Shown piece after piece: positions 60,926-64,000 of a stretch of DNA of 64,000 nt. The stretch is taken from positions 1 to 64,000 of the forward strand of contig NZ_SZZM01000006.1 in the NCBI RefSeq assembly GCF_005281615.1. Reading direction: 5' to 3'. The stretch's first letter is position 1, and the number at the start of each line of letters is the position of its first letter. The translations under genes were made by a program, and so were the position numbers. The notes beneath the pieces were generated by a model, which was given only the letters and a program-made list of their open reading frames with translations, had not been told where the DNA came from and made no database searches. The DNA is from Rhodoligotrophos defluvii. Lineage in GTDB: Bacteria > Pseudomonadota > Alphaproteobacteria > Rhizobiales > Im1.

Positions 60926-61277
60926 GCTACTACGCCAACGCCGCGGCCTTGGCCGGATAGTTACATACCAACAACAATGCTCGCCTTGTGTGCATGGCAC
61001 AACCGGCCGAGCGACGCCACGGCCGGGTACGCTATAAACCAAGCCAACGAGTTCTCCACGGCACGAAGGCTGGTCCCACCGCGAACGTGCCGGCCGCATG
61101 TGTGGCAACGGGCTCTCCTCTGACCTTCGCTTGATCCCTGTCACAACGGTCACAATGGTCAGAGCGGCGCCACTGTAGTGGAGTAAGCCGGTTTTACCGC
61201 ATGTGACTCGTGACACTTACAATCAGTATTGTCACGATCGGCGGCATCAAAAGCGCCGCGGAATCCTCAATATTAGA
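60926..61277. other. Gene-free region with inverted TGTCAC repeats next to the RepA-like gene
   Basis: 352 bases without a convincing gene. TGTCACAACGGTCAC at 61139-61153 is repeated in inverted orientation at 61293-61307 (inside the 3' end of the RepA-like gene). GTGACA and TGTCAC also flank the short stretch at about 61210-61236. Clustered copies of one short word beside a replication-type ATPase could be protein-binding sites. Confidence 0.4.
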
Positions 61278-62285
61278 TCACTTGCGATGGTCGTGACCGT
61301 TGTGACACGTGGTGCTATATCCCAAGGTCACATATTTCCCGCGACCGGTCTTCTCGATCTCCCCGGCACGGGCCATTCGCACGAGCGTTTGTCGCACGTT
61401 GTCATAGGAGATACCCGTCACATCTGCGAGGTCGCGCGGACCAAGCGCGCCACCTGCCTCTTGCAGGGCAGCCAACAGCTGTTTCCTCTCATCTGACCGT
61501 CGCACATCCTCAGCATTGCCCAGGACCAGCCATTGGCCGCGGCTTTGATCCAGCTTCATAGCCGTCTCGATCTCTTCGATATCTCGACCGCGACCATAGA
61601 GCGTCACGCCATCCGACTTGCGGCTGAGCACGAGGGTTGTGTCTGCGGCTCCGGTGAGGCCCGTCGATCCGCTCACGGAGTCCAGAGGGTCCTCTGCATC
61701 CATCTTGCGCTGATGATGAACGATCACCACAGCGATGCCATTGTCGGCCGCCCACTCCTGTAGCGGCACAAGCACAGCGTAGTCGGCATCATACGCATTG
61801 TCGGATGAACGACGAATCGGCCTGACTTTCGCGAACGTGTCGATCGCAACCAGCCGGGGACTGTCAACACTCTGTCTCCATGTCTCGAGCTCAGCTAAGC
61901 CGGCCTCGTCAAGCCTGGGCAAGCTGTGAGTGATCGTTAGTCGAGAAGGCCAATAAAGGCCTTCCGGCAGCATCTGCTCGATCCGTCGCTGCATCCGTCT
62001 TTCATTGTCCTCCAGGGCCGCATAGAGGACGTCCCCTTCCTCGCACATTACAGATCCAAAGGCGGGACCGCCGCACGCCACGGATAGCGCCCAGTCCAGT
62101 GTCATCCAGCTTTTGCCGAGCTTCGGACGGCCGGCGAGGATGGTTAGACCTTCCACTATGTATCCCGGCACGACATAGCGCAGGGGCGGAAAGCTCTTAC
62201 GTTGAAGTTCGTGAGCTGTGTAACCCGCGAAGGTCGGTTTTGCTTTCTTAGCCCTGGCGGAATCAAGCGGAACCAGAGTTGTCAT
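61278..62285 (-). CDS. RepA-like AAA ATPase / helicase with C-terminal winged helix
   Basis: 335 residues. Walker A 'ILAGRPKLGKSWMTLDWAL' near residue 55, Walker B-like 'PRLVAIDTFAKVRP', and 'IAVVIVHHQRK' with 'GSTGLTGAADTTLVLSR' match RSF1010-RepA/AAA_25 hexameric ATPases common in plasmids and islands. The C-terminal part ('GALGPRDLADVTGISYDNVRQTLVRMARAGEIEKTGRGKY') is a winged helix. It may support island replication or act as a regulator. Its start overlaps the stop of the small gene upstream (ATGA). Confidence 0.8.
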   Translation of the reverse strand: MTTLVPLDSARAKKAKPTFAGYTAHELQRKSFPPLRYVVPGYIVEGLTILAGRPKLGKSWMTLDWALSVACGGPAFGSVMCEEGDVLYAALEDNERRMQRRIEQMLPEGLYWPSRLTITHSLPRLDEAGLAELETWRQSVDSPRLVAIDTFAKVRPIRRSSDNAYDADYAVLVPLQEWAADNGIAVVIVHHQRKMDAEDPLDSVSGSTGLTGAADTTLVLSRKSDGVTLYGRGRDIEEIETAMKLDQSRGQWLVLGNAEDVRRSDERKQLLAALQEAGGALGPRDLADVTGISYDNVRQTLVRMARAGEIEKTGRGKYVTLGYSTTCHNGHDHRK

Positions 62286-62515
62286 GCCTCCTCCGGCTCA
62301 CTTGGAGCGAATCCATGGATTCCTAGTCGGGTGGCTACAGCCATGACAAAGGCGAGTTCGGTCAAAGCTGGCCTTAGCTCTTGAGTGTACCTCGTTTTCT
62401 TCGCGCCCAAGAAACGCCCAAGATATCCGTGACCCAATCGTGAACGAAAGTGAACGTTTGAGGTCCTAGAAGATCGGCTTTTGGCAGATTTCCGGGCCGG
62501 CTTCTCTGTTGACAT
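62282..62515 (-). CDS. Small hypothetical protein starting within the right attachment site
   Basis: 77 residues from an ATG at 62515 that lies inside the 64-bp attachment repeat (the anticodon-region GACATCG read backwards). The sequence 'SRSSRTSNVHFRSRLGHGYLGRFLGAKKTRYTQELRPALTELAFVMAVATRLGIHG' is basic then helical. Its stop overlaps the RepA-like start, indicating translational coupling. A longer reading through the tRNA part gives the common artefact 'GGTGIEPVTP' and is not used. The start could also be a later codon. No function is known. Confidence 0.5.
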   Translation of the reverse strand: MSTEKPARKSAKSRSSRTSNVHFRSRLGHGYLGRFLGAKKTRYTQELRPALTELAFVMAVATRLGIHGFAPSEPEEA

Positions 62516-62571
62516 CGTAGGGGTCACTGGTTCGATCCCAGTACCGCCCACCATCAAAATCAATGACTTAG
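62508..62571 (+). repeat. Right attachment site (64-bp direct repeat, copy 2)
   Basis: Perfect copy of 41658-41721. Here only the 3' part of tRNA-Val (from GTTGACATCG to the CCA plus 18 bases) is present, preceded by unrelated sequence, so this is the island-generated partial copy. The chromosome resumes after it. Confidence 0.93.
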
Positions 62572-62662
62572 CTGATTGCTTCTGCGCGACTCATCTGCGC
62601 AGGAACCGTCAGATCGATGAAGGCTGCCCGCGGCAGCCCCGGGAAGGTGCCATCGCGCAGCT

Positions 62663-63352
62663 TCACGAAGAATGTCGCAACCTCTCCTTCAACTCCGTAG
62701 CGGGACAGGACAGCTTGACGCTTCCACGCTCCATCACCATCGCCCTGTCGGCCATCGGCAGGGCGATGTCGACATGCTGCTCCACAATCACGATCGCCGT
62801 GCCGCGCACTGCCCATCCGCGCAGGAAGTTCAGGATCGGCGGCAGCAGCGCCTGCGCCAGTCCCAGCGAAGGCTCGTCGCACAGAAGCACCTTGGGCTGG
62901 GCCACGAAGGCTTGGGCCAGCGCCAGCATCTGCTGTTGCCCGCCAGACAGGCTGCGCGCGGGCTCATTCCTACGCTCCCTGAGTATCGGGAAGACCTCGA
63001 ACACCTCTTCCGCGGCCCTGTCGAAGGCAGCGCGGTCTCTGCGGATCACGCCGCCCAACCGCAGATTGTCCCACACGCTGATCTCGGGGAACACGCGGTG
63101 CCCATCGAGCACGAGGCGCAGCCCATGCCCTGCGATCAGCTCCGGCTTCAGACGGCCGATCTCGCGCCCTTCAAACAGGATCGAGCCGCGCTCGGGCCGG
63201 ATGAAGCCGCCGATCGTGCGCAGCAGCGTCGACTTGCCGGCGCCGTTCTCGCCAACGATGAGCAGCACCTCGCCCGCTGCGACCTGAAGGCTGACGTCGC
63301 GCAGCACAGGCACGCTGCCGTAGCCTGAGTGAAGGTTTCTGACCTCAAGCAT
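62663..63352 (-). CDS. livF: Branched-chain amino-acid-type ABC transporter ATPase LivF
   Basis: 229 residues. Walker A 'GENGAGKSTLLRTIGGF', Q-loop region 'GHRVFPEISVWDNLRLGG', signature 'LSGGQQQMLALAQAFV' and Walker B 'VLLCDEPSLGLAQALL' mark a LivF-type ATPase of a HAAT importer. The start overlaps the end of livG. Downstream, about 90 bases on the same strand (62568-62660) read in another frame like protein ('VKLRDGTFPGLPRAAFIDLTVPAQ') and stop within the attachment repeat; their origin is unclear. Confidence 0.92.
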   Translation of the reverse strand: MLEVRNLHSGYGSVPVLRDVSLQVAAGEVLLIVGENGAGKSTLLRTIGGFIRPERGSILFEGREIGRLKPELIAGHGLRLVLDGHRVFPEISVWDNLRLGGVIRRDRAAFDRAAEEVFEVFPILRERRNEPARSLSGGQQQMLALAQAFVAQPKVLLCDEPSLGLAQALLPPILNFLRGWAVRGTAIVIVEQHVDIALPMADRAMVMERGSVKLSCPATELKERLRHSS

Positions 63353-64000
63353 GGACCGGCTCTATGAACAGCTTGCGCGCCTCCGGGTTGGAGGCAACTT
63401 CCTGCGGCGTGCCCATGGCCACGATCCGTCCGCCCTCCATGACCGCCACCGCATCCGCAACGCGCCAGACGAGGGCCAGATCGTGCTCGACCAGCAGGAT
63501 CGTCCTGCCGCTCTCGTTGCGCAGGCGGCGGAGCAGCACCTCAAGCTGGCCACGCTCCTCCCGCGACAGGCCGGCGGCCGGCTCGTCCAGAAGGATGATA
63601 TCCGCGCCGGTCAGGATCACCCGCAGCACCTCGATCGAGCGCCGCTGGCCGTGCGGAATCCGCTCGGTGCCGATATGATCCAGCCGTTCGCGGAGCCCGG
63701 ACAAGCGTTCATCCGCCGCACCCGATCCTCCGGGGCGATGGCGCGCGGCCTCCGCACCGATGCCGATATTTTCCCAAGCCGTCAGAGAGTTGAAGATGCG
63801 CGGCGTCTGGAACGTCCGGCCCACGCCCATCCGGGCCACCGATGCCGGCGACCGGCCGGCGATCGGCTCGCCACGGACCGCGATCGAGCCCGCCGACAGC
63901 CGGCTGAAGCCGGTGATGGCGTTGATGAGCGAAGTCTTGCCGGACCCGTTGGCCCCAACCAGCCCGACGATGCGGCCCGCGGGAATGTCGAGGTCGACAT
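63345..64000 (-). CDS. livG: Branched-chain amino-acid-type ABC transporter ATPase LivG (partial)
   Basis: The window ends inside this gene; about 218 residues are visible. Walker A is present in 'GLVGANGSGKTSLINAITGF', followed by 'VGRTFQTPRIFNSLTAWENI', a weakly conserved signature region 'IPHGQRRSIEVLRVIL' (LSxGQ replaced by PHGQ, common in LivG), Walker B 'IILLDEPAAGLSREE' and the C-terminal 'ILLVEHDLALVWRVADAVAVMEGGRIVAMGTPQEV', the LivG tail. It pairs with LivF to power a permease whose genes are outside the window. Confidence 0.9.
   Translation of the reverse strand, partial: VDLDIPAGRIVGLVGANGSGKTSLINAITGFSRLSAGSIAVRGEPIAGRSPASVARMGVGRTFQTPRIFNSLTAWENIGIGAEAARHRPGGSGAADERLSGLRERLDHIGTERIPHGQRRSIEVLRVILTGADIILLDEPAAGLSREERGQLEVLLRRLRNESGRTILLVEHDLALVWRVADAVAVMEGGRIVAMGTPQEVASNPEARKLFIEPVHA

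Larger units (their letters stand above)
41658..62571. mobile_element. 20.9-kb genomic island in tRNA-Val carrying a T2SS and a TcB/Rhs-like gene
   Basis: A perfect 64-bp direct repeat (41658-41721 and 62508-62571) brackets the segment. The repeat starts in the anticodon stem-loop of tRNA-Val and runs past its CCA end, the classic footprint of tyrosine-recombinase insertion into a tRNA gene. The chromosome is recognisable on both sides (cpdR-tRNA-Val on the left; livF-livG on the right). Contents: a broken integrase, gspK, gspO-E-F-G-H-I, a giant SpvB/YD-repeat gene, gspJ-L-M-C/N-D, an IS66 remnant, a hypothetical gene, a small coupled gene and a RepA-like ATPase. Confidence 0.9.

Noticed and set aside
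62516..62563. N-terminal extension 'GGTGIEPVTP' of the small island gene
   Set aside because: This peptide is the usual artefact of translating the antisense of a tRNA 3' end.
62663..62900. Frameshift at the end of livF
   Set aside because: livF is already of normal length with all ABC motifs; the extra coding-like bases after it do not need to belong to it.
1..64000. CRISPR arrays or prophage genes
   Set aside because: No regularly spaced short repeats and no recognisable phage structural genes were seen.

Overview
The window is GC-rich DNA from an alphaproteobacterium, most likely a member of the Hyphomicrobiales (Rhizobiales). The evidence is a DivL-type kinase with Tyr in its H-box beside a TsaE-AmgK fusion, an alphaproteobacterial AddAB pair, CpdR next to an N-formylglutamate amidohydrolase and a tRNA-Val, a GlxBCD/GlnT cluster, and rhizobial-style palindromic intergenic repeats. 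Family and species cannot be fixed from what is visible.

Layout. (1) 1-6.4 kb is the end of an integrative conjugative element: trbL(partial)-trbF-trbG-trbI-DUF2274, a small inverted-repeat element, a hypothetical gene, a winged-helix regulator and a large serine recombinase whose reading frame runs into a tRNA-Ser gene. (2) 6.5-9.6 kb is chromosome: rplU-rpmA with a clear promoter and terminator, two GNAT-type genes and an XRE-cupin regulator. (3) 9.8-17.6 kb looks like an amine utilisation locus: three small membrane proteins, an ethanolamine-permease-like transporter, two unknown genes, then glxBCD and glnT (the same families as N-methylglutamate synthase and gamma-glutamylmethylamide synthetase). 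(4) 17.6-31.2 kb carries ahcY behind a near-perfect 22-bp palindrome, a divL-like pseudo-histidine kinase, tsaE-amgK and murU (peptidoglycan recycling), and addB-addA. (5) 31.2-37.9 kb is a complete phosphate block phoR-pstSCAB-phoU-phoB with two candidate Pho boxes. (6) 37.9-41.7 kb has a hypothetical gene, an EamA transporter, a candidate small RNA, the amidohydrolase, cpdR and tRNA-Val(GAC).

(7) 41,658-62,571 is a genomic island inserted in the 3' part of tRNA-Val and bounded by a perfect 64-bp direct repeat. Its integrase is truncated and frameshifted. It carries what looks like a whole type II secretion system (gspK, O, E, F, G, H, I, J, L, M, a C/N-like gene, D). Between gspI and gspJ sits a 1788-residue gene for a Sec-exported SpvB / FG-GAP / TcB-like / YD-repeat protein that ends just after the Rhs core, without a recognisable toxin tip. 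An IS66 deletion remnant, an unknown gene and a RepA-like ATPase fill the right end. (8) Beyond the island the chromosome resumes with livF and livG of a branched-chain amino-acid type ABC importer.

The most striking system is the island: a horizontally acquired T2SS physically wrapped around a giant secreted TcB/Rhs-type protein, suggesting a dedicated secretion machine plus substrate. The link between machine and substrate is inferred from gene position and the signal peptide only.
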